Below are positions 10,858 through 21,753 of a stretch of DNA of 64,000 nucleotides, one piece after another (position 1 is the first letter of the stretch; every line of letters begins with the position of its first letter). Both the position numbers and the translations under genes were made by a program. The notes below the pieces were generated by a model that worked only from the letters and a program-made list of their open reading frames with translations, was not told the DNA's origin and searched no databases. The DNA is from Euphorbia lathyris (Eukaryota; Streptophyta; Magnoliopsida; Malpighiales; Euphorbiaceae), in the NCBI RefSeq assembly GCF_963576675.1, contig NC_088918.1:57803501-57867500 (forward strand), written 5' to 3'.

Positions 10858-11114
10858 CTTAATCCGTTCCAATGGCGGATTAAGCGAACATTGTAATTAA
10901 AATCATTTTCTTTGTGAATAATAGAATTTTTGGATCATTTTCTTAAAGGATTTGTACAAAATAAAATTGACTTGTATGTTTAACCATGTTTTCTCATTAA
11001 AAGGTTTTTATCTCAAACGTTTTCAAATACTCGAGTCGTTCCAACGGCGATTCGGGTAAACCTCATCAAACGGGGTTTTAAAACGCACCTAAATCGTTCC
11101 AACGGCGATTAAGG
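10858..11114. repeat. Three 27-nt hairpins with a constant loop and different paired stems
   Basis: At 10858-10884, 11030-11056 and 11088-11114 an 11-nt loop GTTCCAAYGGC is enclosed by 8-nt arms: CTTAATCC/GGATTAAG, CTCGAGTC/GATTCGGG (paired if G-U is allowed) and CCTAAATC/GATTAAGG (one mismatch, extending to GCACC/GGTGC). They lie in R/U5, so they would be in the 5' leader of the genomic RNA. Confidence 0.7.
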
Positions 11115-11683
11115 TGCGAACCATGTAAATAAACTCGTTTTGGGGGAATAAGTTAGTATAGAATAAACACACGACATGACTTTTAAATACGGTTGTAAAT
11201 TAATCACTTCTTTCTCCCCCCTCTCTGTGTATGTATAACATAAATGGGTGATTCTTTATTGATATGGCTTTTCAATAATATATGCTCAAAACGGTTTTTA
11301 AAAAAGAGAAAGAAAAGGGTTTCAAATGAATTTTAAACTTAAAGAAGTATACGATTAGTCCGTTATCGCCTAACATGCTGAGTAGGAGGCCGGTGGTTCA
11401 TAACCGGACGATGTCGGAGTGCCTAGTAGCCTTTCTCCGGAAAGGAGCTAGCCTTCTCGGCTCGTACCTAAGTTTCCCGAACCCACACCGGTCTCCCGTA
11501 AGGGATCGGTGTTCATTTTCCCATTCGTGGGTGGCGACTCTTCCATATCTCCGAGCTCCGGTCCTGCCGAGCAGCTTGATTCCACGATTGGTTGCTTTCG
11601 GCTCCAATCACCGCTTACGTCGCCATGAGGTTGTCCACCCCCCGGTCCGCCTGGGAGATTAGGCCGCGGCACCTCGTCTAACA

Positions 11684-13663
11684 ACCGGTAGGAAGAGGAG
11701 TCAAGGAAATGACGTGGTCAGTGACTGGTAGAGTGGTTCCAATCTGCACTTGAGGTTCTGGTATAACTGATTGATCGACAGATATGTGGATTGGAGAAGA
11801 GGTAATTCTCATGCTGTCAGTGCTAACTGGAGCAGGAATGTCCTGAGTCAGTGTAGTGCTTGAGGTAACAACATTGACAGGAATTTGCTCAACTTAACTT
11901 GTTGAGTTGGCGGAAGCATTCAAGTCGGCGTGTTCCTTTGGTGAAGAAACAGAGGCTTGCTTTTCGATAGATGCCGATGTAGTAGAAGTTGGTTGTCTTT
12001 TGAAACATTTCAGCTTGAGTTGAGAAGGGTCTTGGGTTGGCTTCTGAATAGTAAAGTCAGGTATAGTTGGTAGTTGAATAGGAGGCACGCTGACTGTCTT
12101 CTCACTGGCCTTAACCAATTTTCTTCTGCGAGGAGGAGGGTCAGCTTGAATAGATTCTCCTGAGTGAGATGGAGAAGTTTCTTCTTGTTCAGCGTTACGC
12201 TGGTCAGCCTGCTCATGTACTTGATCAACATTGTGTTGGTCATGTTCTTGTTCTTCTCCAGCAGCCAACTCAGTATTGGCTTGCTCAGCTTCATCCTCAC
12301 TGGTTGTCTCCTCATTATCCTCAGCGTCATCCTGACCGCTAGCCTCTTCTTCTTCATCATCTTCTGAACTTTCACCATCTAGTTCTTCCTCAACTTGTGT
12401 AATGAACTGATCGTCCAGATACACCTCTTCTTCTTGTTCCTCAGCTACAGTTCCTAGACACTGTGTGTAGTGGGAGTCACCAGGTACAACAACGTCAGTA
12501 GGAATAGCATCAATGGGAGTCAGTGTAGAAGACTTCTGCTTCTTTTGAGGCTGTACATCATCATCAGTTCTGTCCTCAGTTTCAGGCTCATCTTGCCTGC
12601 TCCTTTTCTCAGCTGACTTAGGTCTCTCCTGACCTGGTTCAGCAACTGACTTAGACTTCTTTGCCTTAGGCTCAGCCTTCTTTAAAGTGGTCTCAACAGC
12701 TTTCCTCTTGCGGGCAGCTGGAGCCTTAGTTCTTCTCCCTTTCTTTGGGACAGCTATTTCCTCAGTTACTTGTTCACCAGCAGCAGCAGTTTTTCCTTTC
12801 TTCAGAGGCTGATTGAACTTCAAAGCCCTCAGCGAAGCTGCTGTGATTTCAGATCCTCTAGTTTTAACTTCATCAGTTAGGTCTATCTTGTGATCAATGA
12901 GGATCCTGGTGATGAGCGAGTCCAGTCTTAGAGTTCCAGTGCTTCGGAGGAACCCAGCAACGAGGAATACTGGCATGTTGATTGGCTTATATGTCAGCAT
13001 ATGCCATATGAAGCATTGCTCAAAGTTCGTTGTTGAGCTGGTGCAGTTGATCTTGGGGTAGATGAAGTAACTCAGCAGATAGTGAGCCATCTTTTGGTGC
13101 TGACCCATAGAGGAACTGGAGACTTCTCCTGAGTGGCCTTCAGGTTTACAGAAGGTGACATCGTACCCAGTACCTTCATGATCTCCAGATCTTCTCAGCT
13201 TTTCTCCTTCATTTTTCAACTTCAGCAAGTTTGCCAGATAGTTAGGGTTTACAAAAATGGTCTTTTCTCTTACCACAGTTGCCAGATAATCCTGGTTGTC
13301 ATCAGCAACACGGAGATTGTGGTAGAACTCCCTTACGAGGTCAGGATAAGTGTGATCCCTAATAGAGAACAGCTCTGTCCATCCATTTTGCGATATCCAT
13401 TCGCAGAAGGGTTGCTCGGAGGTGACGAAGGACTCAGAGACCCATCGTGAGAAGTCCACCTTCCATTCGCTAATGTTACCAAAGACCTTGGTATAGGTTC
13501 TGGTTTTGGTTGGTTTTTCTTAGGAGGAGGTAGCTTGCCCAGTTTTTCCTTTACTCGGCGTAGTGACCTTGGTAGGTTTAGGCACAGAGGTTTGCCTGGA
13601 GGTTTCATCAGAGCTGGGCTTAGGGTGGCCGGCACCGGAAATGTTGAAGGAAACTTTAGTCAT
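11684..13663 (-). pseudogene. Third ORF of the SIRE-type element, putative plant transposon protein domain; two stops, truncated by Tat insertion
   Basis: The frame starts at ATG 13663 (MTKVSFNISGAGHPK). It is interrupted by TAA at 13520-13522 and TAA at 11894-11896, and then stays open to the Tat LTR edge. The N-terminal half has a globular region (EFYHNLRVADDNQDYLATVV, IFVNPNYLANLLKL, MAHYLLSYFIYPKINC) resembling the 'putative plant transposon protein' domain, recognised from memory. The middle is strongly basic (KRKAVETTLKKAEPKAKKSK), a likely nuclear localisation signal. The C-terminal half is acidic with long E/D runs. No signal peptide or membrane segment is visible, so although SIRE third ORFs are often labelled envelope-like, nothing here supports an envelope. 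A TATA box lies 104 bp upstream. Confidence 0.75.
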
Positions 13664-13766
13664 AGTTTTAGAGTTCGTTTGGGAAGCTTTGAGAGTTTTT
13701 AGAGAGAAAGCCTTTGCCTTAGAATTCGGTAGATGTAAAGAAAATAAAGAATGGGGATTTACCCAT

Positions 13767-13774
13767 TATTTATA
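13767..13774 (-). promoter_or_regulatory. TATA box upstream of the SIRE third ORF
   Basis: The minus strand reads CTATAAATAATGGG, 104 bp before the ATG at 13663. A pyrimidine-rich leader lies between them, and pol ends at 14131. This layout would let the third ORF be transcribed separately from the genomic RNA. Confidence 0.55.
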
Positions 13775-14130
13775 GCGGTGAAGAGTGGATCTTATCGAAT
13801 CCATGTGTCAGTTTTGCCTTGGGATTGTCAACCGACAAAGATCCTGGCATTTATGACACATTCGGCGCGTACGTCATCCTAGGTGGCTATTCGCGTGCTT
13901 AAGCAATAAGTGCAACGGATCTAACACTCAGCGTTTTGAATTCTGAGTGGTCAGTAGTATATGAAAGAATGATTTCTCAGTTTAAGATTACTACTCGGTG
14001 TGCATATTGACTCAATATTGATGTGTATTTTGTGTTAAGTGCTCAGCATAACAAACACTCAGCATGCATTTGCATAAATTATTCAGCATAGTAATTCACT
14101 CATCATAAATTCACATTTTAGAACAGGAAT
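13775..14130 (-). other. Spacer between SIRE pol and third ORF
   Basis: There is no coding. The strand is rich in CTGAGT/CTCAGC words, as in the rest of this element, and it probably acts as the upstream region of the third ORF. Confidence 0.5.
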
Positions 14131-17100
14131 TTACTGAAGAGGATTAAACATACCAATGGCTTCTCTCAGTATGCTGAACTGTTCACGAGCCAGTGGCTTT
14201 GTGAAGATATTCGCAAGCTGCTCATCCATTGGGACGTAGGTCAGCTTTATCTCACCTTTAAGTACATGGTCTCTAATGAAGTGATGCCTTATGCTGACAT
14301 GCTTCATTCTGCTGTGTTGAATTGGATTCTTTGATAGATCAATTGCACTTTTGTTGTCGCATTTGACCTTAATTGTCTTTGTTTGAACACCATAGTCTTC
14401 AAGCTGTTGCTTAATCCATAAGACTTGAGCAACACAGTGACCAGAAGCAATGTACTCAGCTTCAGTGGTAGACAAGGCTACTGACGCCTGCTTCTTGCTG
14501 AACCAAGATACAAGATAGCTTCCTAAGAAATGACATCCTCCGGAGGTGCTTTTCCGTTCTAGCTTTTCTCGACCATAGTCAGCGTCAGTGTATCCAACGA
14601 GTGTAAAGCCATGTGTGTTGGGATACCATAAACCTGCGTTCACTGAGCTTTGCAAGTATCTAAGGATTCTTTTTACAGCTATGTAATGAGATTCCTTAGG
14701 GTTAGATTGATATCTAGCACAGTAGCATACTGAGAACTGAATGTCCGGTCTACTGGCTGTTAAGTAAAGTAGAGAGCCTATCATACCTCGATACAATTTG
14801 CTGTCTACTGACTTACCATTCTCGTCAGCGCAGAGGACAGTGTCAGTGCCCATAGGAGTGGATATTGGCTTGCAATTTTCCAAGTCATATTTCTTTAATA
14901 TCTCCTTGGCGTATTTAGCTTGACTGATGAAGATGCCATTCTTTCCTTGTTTTATTTGAAGTCCAAGGAAGAAGTTGAGTTCTCCCATCATCGACATTTC
15001 AAACTCAGTCTGCATTTGTTTGCTAAATTCCTTGCACATTGATTCGTTAGTTGCACCAAATATTATATCATCAACATAAATTTGAGCCAGCAGGGTATCT
15101 TTACCCTTTCTCTTAATGAATAAGGTTGTATCAGCTTTGCCCCTGACATAATTTCTAGTCAGCAGGAAACTGGTCAGCCTCTCATACCAAGCATGTGGTG
15201 CTTGCTTGAGGCCGTACAGAGCCTTTTTGAGTTTATAAACATGGTTTGGGAATTTTGGATCCTCAAACCCTGGAGGTTGATTAACATAAACTTCCTCGTT
15301 TATAACTCCATTAAGAAATGCACTCTTAACATCCATTTGGAATAATTTAAAGTTCATGTAAGATGCATATGCATATAAGATCCTAATAGCTTCTAGCCTT
15401 GCCACTGGGGCAAAGGTCTCACCGTAGTCAATACCTTCTTGCTGACTGTAGCCCTGAGCTACAAGCCTTGCTTTGTTCCTGACTACATTTCCTTGCTCAT
15501 CCATTTTATTGCGGAAGACCCATCTTGTTCCAATGGTCTTCTGACTCCTTGGATGTGGCACTAGCTCCCATACATTGTTTCTTCTGAATTGATCGAGTTC
15601 CTCTTGCATTGCGCTCATCCAGAATTCATCTTCCTCAGCATCAGCGAAGTTCTTAGGTTCCTGTACTGAGACGAAGGCTACATTGCTGAGATACCTCCTG
15701 AGTTGATTCCTCGTCATCAGGGTATTCCCAGCAGAATCAAGGATTGCACTCTTTGAGTGCCCTCTTGGAATCCTTATCTCTTTCGGTAGATTTATGTCTT
15801 GTGATGTCTGTGTTTCAACAATCTCTACAGAAGTAGACTGGTCAGTGAAAGTAATCTTAGGTTCACTTTTACTCTTGGTCAGCCTTTTAGTGAATGACTC
15901 AGCAGCTGGTTCTTGGTCAGCGGTTACTGAGTGTGGATCATCCTCGGTCAGTGGCTGGTATCTACCTGCAGGGTTAGTCTCGTCGAACTCAACATGTACT
16001 GACTCTTCTAAAACTTGAGTTCGTTTATTAAAAACTCTGTATGCTTTGCTGTTTGTTGAGTAGCCTAAAAAGATAGCCTCATCAGCTTTTGAGTCAAACT
16101 TTGCTAAGCTATCTTTAGTATTCAAAATAAAACATTTACAGCCAAAGGCACGAAAGTATCCAATGTTGGGCTTTCGTCCTTTCCAAAGTTCATAGGGGGT
16201 TTTCTTTAATATAGGTCTAACTAGAGCCCTATTAAGAATATAGCATGCTGTGTTAACAGCCTCTCCCCAAAAATACTTTGGAAGCCTATGCTCATCCAGC
16301 ATTGTCCTGACTATTTCAACCAGAGTTCTGTTCTTCCTTTCTACAACCCCATTTTGTTGAGGTGTTCTAGGAGTAGAAAAATTATGGTCAATGCCGCTGG
16401 CTTCACAGAATTCAACAAACTTTTGGTTTTTGAATTCTCCACCATTATCACTTCGGATGTGAGCCAATTTTAGGTCTTTATCATTTTCAATTTTTCTAAC
16501 CAAATTTGAAAATGTCTCAAAGGTCTCATCCTTGCTACTCAGCAAGATGACCCAAGTGTACCGTGAGAAGTCATCTACAATGACCAAGGAAAATCTTCTT
16601 CCACCCAGACTCAGCGGCTGGACTGGACCGAAGAGATCCAAGTGTAGTAACTCTAACGGACGCTTAGTTGAGACAATGTTTTTGCTGTGAAAAGATTGTT
16701 TGGTTTGTTTTCCAGCTTGGCAAGCGTGGCATAATTGATCTTTTTCAAATTTAAGTTCAGGCAGTCCCTCAACCAATTGCTTTCTTGCTAATTTGGCCAG
16801 GAGGTCCATGCTTACATGACCAAGTCTCATGTGCCATAGCCAGGAATTTTCTTCCTTTGATACTAAGCATACAGTTTTTGAAAACTTTTTCTTTAAGTCT
16901 AGCATAAAGACATTATCTATGCGAGGGGCAGTTAAGATTAACTCATTTGTTTTACCCTCGTATATTTTACATCCAGTAGCATCAAATATAACTTTTCTCC
17001 CATTGTCACATAGCTGAGCTACGCTGAGTAAGTTATATTTGAGTCCGCTGACTAGGGAGACTGACTCAATAGTGGGGTTACCTCCAATGGTTCCTGACCC

Positions 17101-17259
17101 TACTATCTTACCCTTTTTGTTGTCTCCAAAACTTACACTTCCTCCTCGTTTACGCTCAAACGTGATGAACTGAGTTTCATCACCAGTCATATGCCTCGAG
17201 CATGCGCTGTCAATATACCACATCTTTGACTTCTCAGCACATCTCAGGCTTACCTGCAT
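14131..17259 (-). CDS. SIRE-type Ty1/copia pol (protease, integrase, RT, RNase H)
   Basis: An uninterrupted 1042-residue frame. The protease motif [11 protein letters not shown] is at residues 17-27 (the usual copia motif has DSG). The GAG-pre-integrase/zinc-binding segment HMRLGHVSM...CHACQ is near 142-182, and the integrase core has D in LHLDLFGP, D in [10 protein letters not shown] and E in [12 protein letters not shown] runs from about 550 with [11 protein letters not shown] and catalytic YVDD, and RNase H has [16 protein letters not shown] and [10 protein letters not shown]. The C-terminus [11 protein letters not shown] is typical. The open frame starts at an ATG, but in this lineage pol is normally made as a gag-pol fusion; here pol is in a different frame from gag. 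All catalytic residues seem present apart from the protease G-to-A. Confidence 0.93.
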   Translation of the reverse strand: MQVSLRCAEKSKMWYIDSACSRHMTGDETQFITFERKRGGSVSFGDNKKGKIVGSGTIGGNPTIESVSLVSGLKYNLLSVAQLCDNGRKVIFDATGCKIYEGKTNELILTAPRIDNVFMLDLKKKFSKTVCLVSKEENSWLWHMRLGHVSMDLLAKLARKQLVEGLPELKFEKDQLCHACQAGKQTKQSFHSKNIVSTKRPLELLHLDLFGPVQPLSLGGRRFSLVIVDDFSRYTWVILLSSKDETFETFSNLVRKIENDKDLKLAHIRSDNGGEFKNQKFVEFCEASGIDHNFSTPRTPQQNGVVERKNRTLVEIVRTMLDEHRLPKYFWGEAVNTACYILNRALVRPILKKTPYELWKGRKPNIGYFRAFGCKCFILNTKDSLAKFDSKADEAIFLGYSTNSKAYRVFNKRTQVLEESVHVEFDETNPAGRYQPLTEDDPHSVTADQEPAAESFTKRLTKSKSEPKITFTDQSTSVEIVETQTSQDINLPKEIRIPRGHSKSAILDSAGNTLMTRNQLRRYLSNVAFVSVQEPKNFADAEEDEFWMSAMQEELDQFRRNNVWELVPHPRSQKTIGTRWVFRNKMDEQGNVVRNKARLVAQGYSQQEGIDYGETFAPVARLEAIRILYAYASYMNFKLFQMDVKSAFLNGVINEEVYVNQPPGFEDPKFPNHVYKLKKALYGLKQAPHAWYERLTSFLLTRNYVRGKADTTLFIKRKGKDTLLAQIYVDDIIFGATNESMCKEFSKQMQTEFEMSMMGELNFFLGLQIKQGKNGIFISQAKYAKEILKKYDLENCKPISTPMGTDTVLCADENGKSVDSKLYRGMIGSLLYLTASRPDIQFSVCYCARYQSNPKESHYIAVKRILRYLQSSVNAGLWYPNTHGFTLVGYTDADYGREKLERKSTSGGCHFLGSYLVSWFSKKQASVALSTTEAEYIASGHCVAQVLWIKQQLEDYGVQTKTIKVKCDNKSAIDLSKNPIQHSRMKHVSIRHHFIRDHVLKGEIKLTYVPMDEQLANIFTKPLAREQFSILREAIGMFNPLQ

Positions 17260-17264
17260 TGTAA

Positions 17265-19004
17265 CTAGTTACTTTTAGGTACCCAATTCTTTTTGGGTCC
17301 TTGCTTGTTAGGTGCAACAGGTAAAGCATCATATTTTATTTTATGGCGACATACATGGACAGTATGGCCATTCTTTCCACAGAAGTCACAGCTGACCTTC
17401 TGTTTAGGTTATCTCACTCACTGGTCAGCACCCCAGTGCTGAGCATGCTAGCACACCTTTGTGGTGTGACCTTTCTTCCCACAGAAGTCACATTGGACAT
17501 TCCGCTGGGGATTCCATCTCTGCTGAGTACCTTGGTACTGAGTTCTCAGATGACTGTTTCTTTTATTTGGAACCTTTAATTGGTTCTGGATAGTTGTGAC
17601 GTCCTTTCTCAGTTTCTTTGAAACTGATTGGACTTCAGAGACAGACTCATGTATGATCTTCATGTTATCATGCAACATTGAGTTGTCCTGAAGAAAGTAT
17701 CTGAGGTCACTCAGCTTGACCTCTTCAATCTCGTCACAGCGCCTGTTGAGTGCTCTAATTTTCTTATTACACTTTTTGATAAGTGTATAGAGATCACTCA
17801 AGGCATTACCCATTTCGTTTCTGAGCTGGGAAAGTGGTATTACCTCATTTGATTGCTCCTCATCTTCAGATGCAACGGAGGGGTCAGTATGCTCAGAAAC
17901 GCACGGCTCAGCAAGTTCGTCAGCCATGAAGCATATCTTCGCTGACTCAGTGGCCTCAGCTTCTGTTGATGAAGACTCATCACTGTCGCTCCATGTAACC
18001 ACCATTGCCTTTTTGCCGTTCTTCTTATCTTTCCTCAGCGTGGGGCAGCTTGACTTTATGTGGCCAGTTTGATGACATTCAAAGCATGTAATAGGCTTTG
18101 AGTTGTCTTTCTTGTATTTGCTGTCGCTGGAGTCAGCTTTATACTTATCAAACTTTCTGTAAGGCTTCTTAGAATATTTGTCATTTTTCCTGAATAGTCT
18201 TTTCATCTTCCTTGTGAACATAGCCATCTCCTCATCATCTGTTGAGCTCCCTTCAGTGGAGTCAGCTTTCATGACAAGAGATTTCTGCTTCTTGTCTTCA
18301 GACTTTTCCTTCGCCTCAAAGTTTTTCATTGATATCTCATGGGTCAGCAACGAGCCGATGAGTTCGTCATATTTGTAGGTGGTTAAGTCCTGAGCTTCCT
18401 CAACAGCAGTCTTCTTTGCTTGCCAGTCTTTAGGAAGACTCCTGAGTATCTTTTTGACTTGTTCTTCCTCAGTGAAGATCTTCCCAAGTCTCTTGAGCTC
18501 ATTTATGATGTTGGTGAATCTTGCATTCATATCAGATATGCCCTCATCATTGTTCATTTCGAATAGCTCATACAGTCTCATCTGCTGGTTCACCTTGGAC
18601 TCCTTTACTTTATTGGTTCCTTCGTAGGTGACCTCCAGCTTCTTCCAGATCTCTTGTGCCGACTCACAACCTAAGATTTTATTATATTCTGCAGCATCGA
18701 GCGCACAGTGAAGCATATTAATAGTCGAAGCGTGATTTTGAAGCTTCTTGAGATCATCCTCTGTCCATTTGGCCTCAGCTTTTACAACTGTTTGGCCAGC
18801 CACAATTTCGACAGGTACAAATGGGCCTTGCACTATAGATAGCCAGGCACTCATATTTGTAGCCTGAATAAAATTTTTCACCCTATTCTTCCAGAAGGTA
18901 TAGTTAGACCCGAAGAATAGGGGAGGCCGAGTGATGGACAGCCCCTCAGGCAATATCTGAGTTGTTTGGTTTCCTGGGAGAAACCGAGTACTGTTTTCGC
19001 CCAT
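17265..19004 (-). pseudogene. SIRE-type copia gag with three zinc knuckles, broken near the C-terminus
   Basis: The frame opens at ATG 19004 (MGENSTRFLPGNQTTQ) 49 bp after the primer-binding site and runs 518 residues to TAG at 17448-17450. It contains the UBN2-like copia gag region (LFFGSNYTFWKNRVKNF, SQEIWKKLEVTYEGT-like, MRLYELFEMNNDEG). Zinc knuckles CFECHQTGHIKSSC and CDFCGKKGHTTKVC follow. In the same frame beyond the stop are TGA and TAA, then a third knuckle CDFCGKNGHTVHVC (17390-17349) and a final TAG at 17265-17267. The stops in 17400-17450 therefore look like mutations inside gag. Gag packages the RNA in virus-like particles. Confidence 0.85.
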
Positions 19005-19053
19005 AGTGTGGATCAGCTCAAGGTTGTTAAACCTTTTACAGTGATCTTTGAGG

Positions 19054-19065
19054 GCTCTGATACCA
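19054..19065 (-). other. Primer-binding site (initiator tRNA-Met) of the SIRE element
   Basis: The minus strand reads TGGTATCAGAGC, the standard plant copia site complementary to the 3' end of initiator tRNA-Met. It lies two bases after the LTR end. Confidence 0.93.
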
Positions 19066-19067
19066 CT

Positions 19068-20416
19068 TGTTGGTCCCTTATAACGTTACAAGTATAGTTC
19101 CAAGGGGGGGTTAGGAACTATTTAAACCTTTTTAATTCTTAGGGCATACTTCTTTTCTTAAGAGAAAAGGTTTTAACAGCGGCGCTGAGTAATCAGTAAG
19201 ATACTGGCTTAGTCAACTGGTGACTAGGTCAGTTTCTTAACTTGAGTCAGAAGATAGCACTTAAAGTCTATTCCTGAGCTCAGATGTTCGATGCGCACAA
19301 CTCACCTTGACCTCTTTACTTGGTCAGTTTTTGGTTATTTAAGTAAGCAATATATATATAAGGAGTTTAAGGTAAGAAATACGTTACTCAGCAGATTTAT
19401 CCAGGTTCGGCTTCTTCTAAGCCTACGTCCTATCCCCGGAACATGTTCCGAGATTTCGAATCCTCTACTGAGCTCTTTAAAGGTAGAGCCTCAAACCTTT
19501 TACAATCTTAGCAACTGAGTATAACAAGAGTACCTTCCTCTATACCTCTACTCAATCCTAATCTCTCGCTGAGTACTATAACCGAGTACTCAGTCTCTCC
19601 TTTCTAATCTCTAGAAATGATAAGTGTTTGTCCTAAACAATGATTGCTAAGACACCTTACATGATTGAATAATCACTCTAGACTTTTACACAAAAATATA
19701 AAATGTAGTGTAAGATTTGCTTTGCTTTTTGCTTGCAGAACTTGCGTAAAAATTTGGTCAGCGTAATAGCTTGATCAAGTTCTGTATTGAATGAAGCTTC
19801 TAATGGCACTATTTATAGAGACGTCTTGAGGCATCGGTCATTTCGAATTTCGAAATAACCATTGGAGGGAAACGACTTCCTGTCGTTGTCATCCTGACTT
19901 GCTTAGAGCTCTCGGCCAATCAGATTTGAGTATTTTCTGTCCTCGGTCAGCTTTTGGTCAGCTCGGCAGAATGTCTCTCCTTTTATGGTAAAGTCAACTG
20001 GACAACATACTGTGTCGTCTGAACTTTACCCAAAGTAGAAATACTTTGTCTGGAAGTTTTTCTTAGCCAACTGCTGTCTTGTACGCTTTGTCGAACCAAC
20101 TCAGCAGCTTCGTTCCGAAGTTGTTCCCTGAAGGTCTTCTAGATCCTTCTCTTGTTGAGTTGCGTTTTGGTACACAGCGACATCGTTTTGATAAACGCGG
20201 GTCGAGTTGTATTGAACTGTTTGACTTGGGCTTTGACTGTTGTATTAGGCTTGGGCCTTTTTAATCCTTATGTCTTATAAACAATTTAACTCAACATTGA
20301 ACAAACACATTAGTAGAATAAATCAAAGCATTTAAACTTAGTGTGTTTAGAATATGTTTTTAATTATACTTAAACAATTTTGTCAAATCAAAATTATGTG
20401 GAAAGGTGTTTCAACA
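19068..20416 (-). repeat. 5' LTR of the SIRE element
   Basis: On the minus strand it starts TGTTGAAACACCTTTCC and ends GGGACCAACA, 1349 bp, with TG...CA ends and inverted TGTTG/CAACA. A TATA box (TATAAATA) lies at 19810-19817. Bases 20417-20421 (catta) would be the target duplication; its partner is outside the window. Confidence 0.88.
19810..19817 (-). promoter_or_regulatory. TATA box of the SIRE LTR
   Basis: The minus strand reads CTCTATAAATAGTGCC, about 600 bp inside the LTR. It is a normal U3 promoter position for the lineage. Confidence 0.75.
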
Positions 20417-20513
20417 CATTACTCTTCCCAGACCAAATGAAAGAGCCCATCTTCCCCCTTTCGTACTGAAATTAAGGACCTTTTCTCAATTCTTGGAGTG
20501 GGAAATGACCTTT

Positions 20514-20810
20514 CCTCTTCCAGAAGGCGTTGTTTCAGTTTTTTAGGAGTTCAATATTAGTCCTTGTCAAATTACTCCGAACGCTTGGTTAAAGCTACTG
20601 AGCTTTAATGAGATTTGCACAGATCTTTGTTTTGATCTGATTGGTCCACTCTTTCGGTTTTACTGGCAACCAATGAAGAAAGAAGACGAAGATATGATAT
20701 ATTGGAAGTATAGTTCTAAACGTAAAGGCTTCATTAAGGACAAAGTCCAGAGGCATAAGGACTTCAAACCAAAGTGGTTGGATGGAACCCAATGGCGCGG
20801 ATCCAAATAA
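20514..20810 (+). pseudogene. Fragment of a gypsy-type 'Transposase_28'-like gag-associated domain
   Basis: A 99-codon frame has one internal TAG (20544-20546) and a terminal TAA. It reads LPEGVVSVF, then ITPNAWLKLLSFNEICTDL and LIGPLFRFYWQPMKKEDEDM, followed by WYYF-like WKYSSKRKGFIKDK. This pattern recalls the domain called 'putative gypsy type transposon' in plant annotations. It is probably a remnant of an older retroelement that the SIRE copy landed beside. Confidence 0.5.
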
Positions 20811-21300
20811 TCCTTATGCCCTCTGGAACCGGACTAATTCTCCTGTGACTACGTCACACCAAAGCTACCTAAAAGGTTATGTATATGTAATCTAGTTTGA
20901 AGTTTTTATCTTTTTTTTTTTTTTTTCTAGAACAAAAGAATTAATGACTTCAATGTAAAAGAATCTTAAGCACGAAGGAGATACAAATTGTAAGTTTCTA
21001 GAAATAAAAAAGCTATTAATTCAGGCACATGCATAAATAAATAATTTGTGAATCATTTTGACGCAAGCAATTACATTTAAGATACGTCATTATATATATA
21101 AAAATAAAAAGCTATATGAAAAGTGCAAAATTATCAGCACATACAAAAATTTGAATATTATGCACTGACTTTGACTTTATAAAATTGATATTTCTTCCCT
21201 AAAAAAAAGAAAGAAATATATATATTATCACTAAAAAAAAAGAAAAAAAATATATATATTCTCATTTTAAACTTCTGTTTTTTTTAACCCGAAAAGAAAT
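20811..21300. other. AT-rich non-coding DNA
   Basis: A T-run near 20910 and simple AT repeats (21205-21262, two copies of an aaaaaagaaa-atatatata block) are present. No gene seen. Confidence 0.6.
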
Positions 21301-21301
21301 T

Positions 21302-21648
21302 TCATAAAAAGTTGGGATTTGCATCCTCAACAATAGAGTTTGACAACAATTCCGACATAATAGTAGACAAAAAATCGTTAGTATTGGAACAGGTCTGCCT
21401 AGCTACCAAATGTGCAGTCCTATTCGCTAAACGACTAACAAAATATACTGAGAAAGTAGGATTGGATCGAAGGATAACTCGACAATCATAAATAAGCGTT
21501 CCAAACTCCGAGATATCCTTTTTGCAAGAATTAATGGCATCAACAACCAGCTTGGCATCAGATTCAAACTCAACATGTGTGTACCTCATGGATGCAAGCC
21601 AAAGCAGACTTGTACGAACAGCTAATGCCTCTACTACTCGTGGTTCTC
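21302..21648 (-). pseudogene. 5'-truncated LINE: C-terminal RNase H-like domain
   Basis: The minus-strand frame reads REPRVVEALAVRTSLLW, then VEFESDAKLVVDAINSC and VYFVSRLANRTAHLVARQTC. This is the plant RNase H-like (RVT_3) domain found at the end of L1-type ORF2, with the D of ESDAKLV and the R-ANRTAH end motif. Everything upstream is missing, as in typical 5'-truncated LINE copies. A solitary host RNase H-like gene is a less likely alternative. Confidence 0.65.
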
Positions 21649-21753
21649 TGTTAATTAAATCTAGTGAAAATTATTAAATCTACTAATAAATTTACTCTAT
21701 AAAAGTTTTATAATTATATATTCGCCATAACATAAATTTGATGATAATTATTT

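Larger units (their letters stand above)
1..11683 (+). mobile_element. Tat-lineage Ty3/gypsy LTR retrotransposon, 3' portion
   Basis: The + strand runs pol (62-3919), a non-coding spacer, an antisense gene (4382-7341), a tandem array (7811-8473), a polypurine tract and a long 3' LTR (8724-11683). The second RNase H domain between the first RNase H and integrase is diagnostic of the Tat/Ogre/Retand lineage, and extra antisense ORFs between integrase and the 3' LTR are known there. Gag, protease and the 5' LTR must lie left of the window. The right edge abuts SIRE coding sequence, and bases 11684-11688 (accgg) are the predicted 5-bp target duplication. Pol has one nonsense codon, so the copy is not autonomous as it stands. 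Confidence 0.9.
8724..11683 (+). repeat. 3' LTR of the Tat retrotransposon
   Basis: It starts TGTAGACACCGAGTCGG directly after the polypurine tract and ends ...CGTCTAACA, giving the expected TG...CA termini and a length of 2960 bp. U3 holds CpG-rich repeats (8840-9082), the phased palindrome array (9083-9318) and a TATA box (9337). R/U5 is AT-rich to about 11350 and then GC-richer. Hairpins lie at 10019 and 10858-11114. The left edge is firm; the right edge rests on the TG...CA rule and on SIRE coding sequence resuming just past it. Confidence 0.8.
11684..20416 (-). mobile_element. SIRE/Maximus-type Ty1/copia retrotransposon, 5' part, split by the Tat element
   Basis: On the minus strand the order is 5' LTR (20416-19068), primer-binding site, gag, pol, then a third ORF cut off at 11684 by the Tat LTR. 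Copia domain order (integrase before RT) and a large gag with zinc knuckles plus an extra ORF after pol fit the SIRE lineage. The rest of the third ORF and the 3' LTR should lie left of the window, beyond the Tat 5' LTR. Confidence 0.88.

Noticed and set aside
11894..13459. Retroviral envelope-like protein
   Set aside because: No signal peptide, hydrophobic membrane segment or glycoprotein-like cysteine pattern; it is basic and acidic and fits a nuclear protein.
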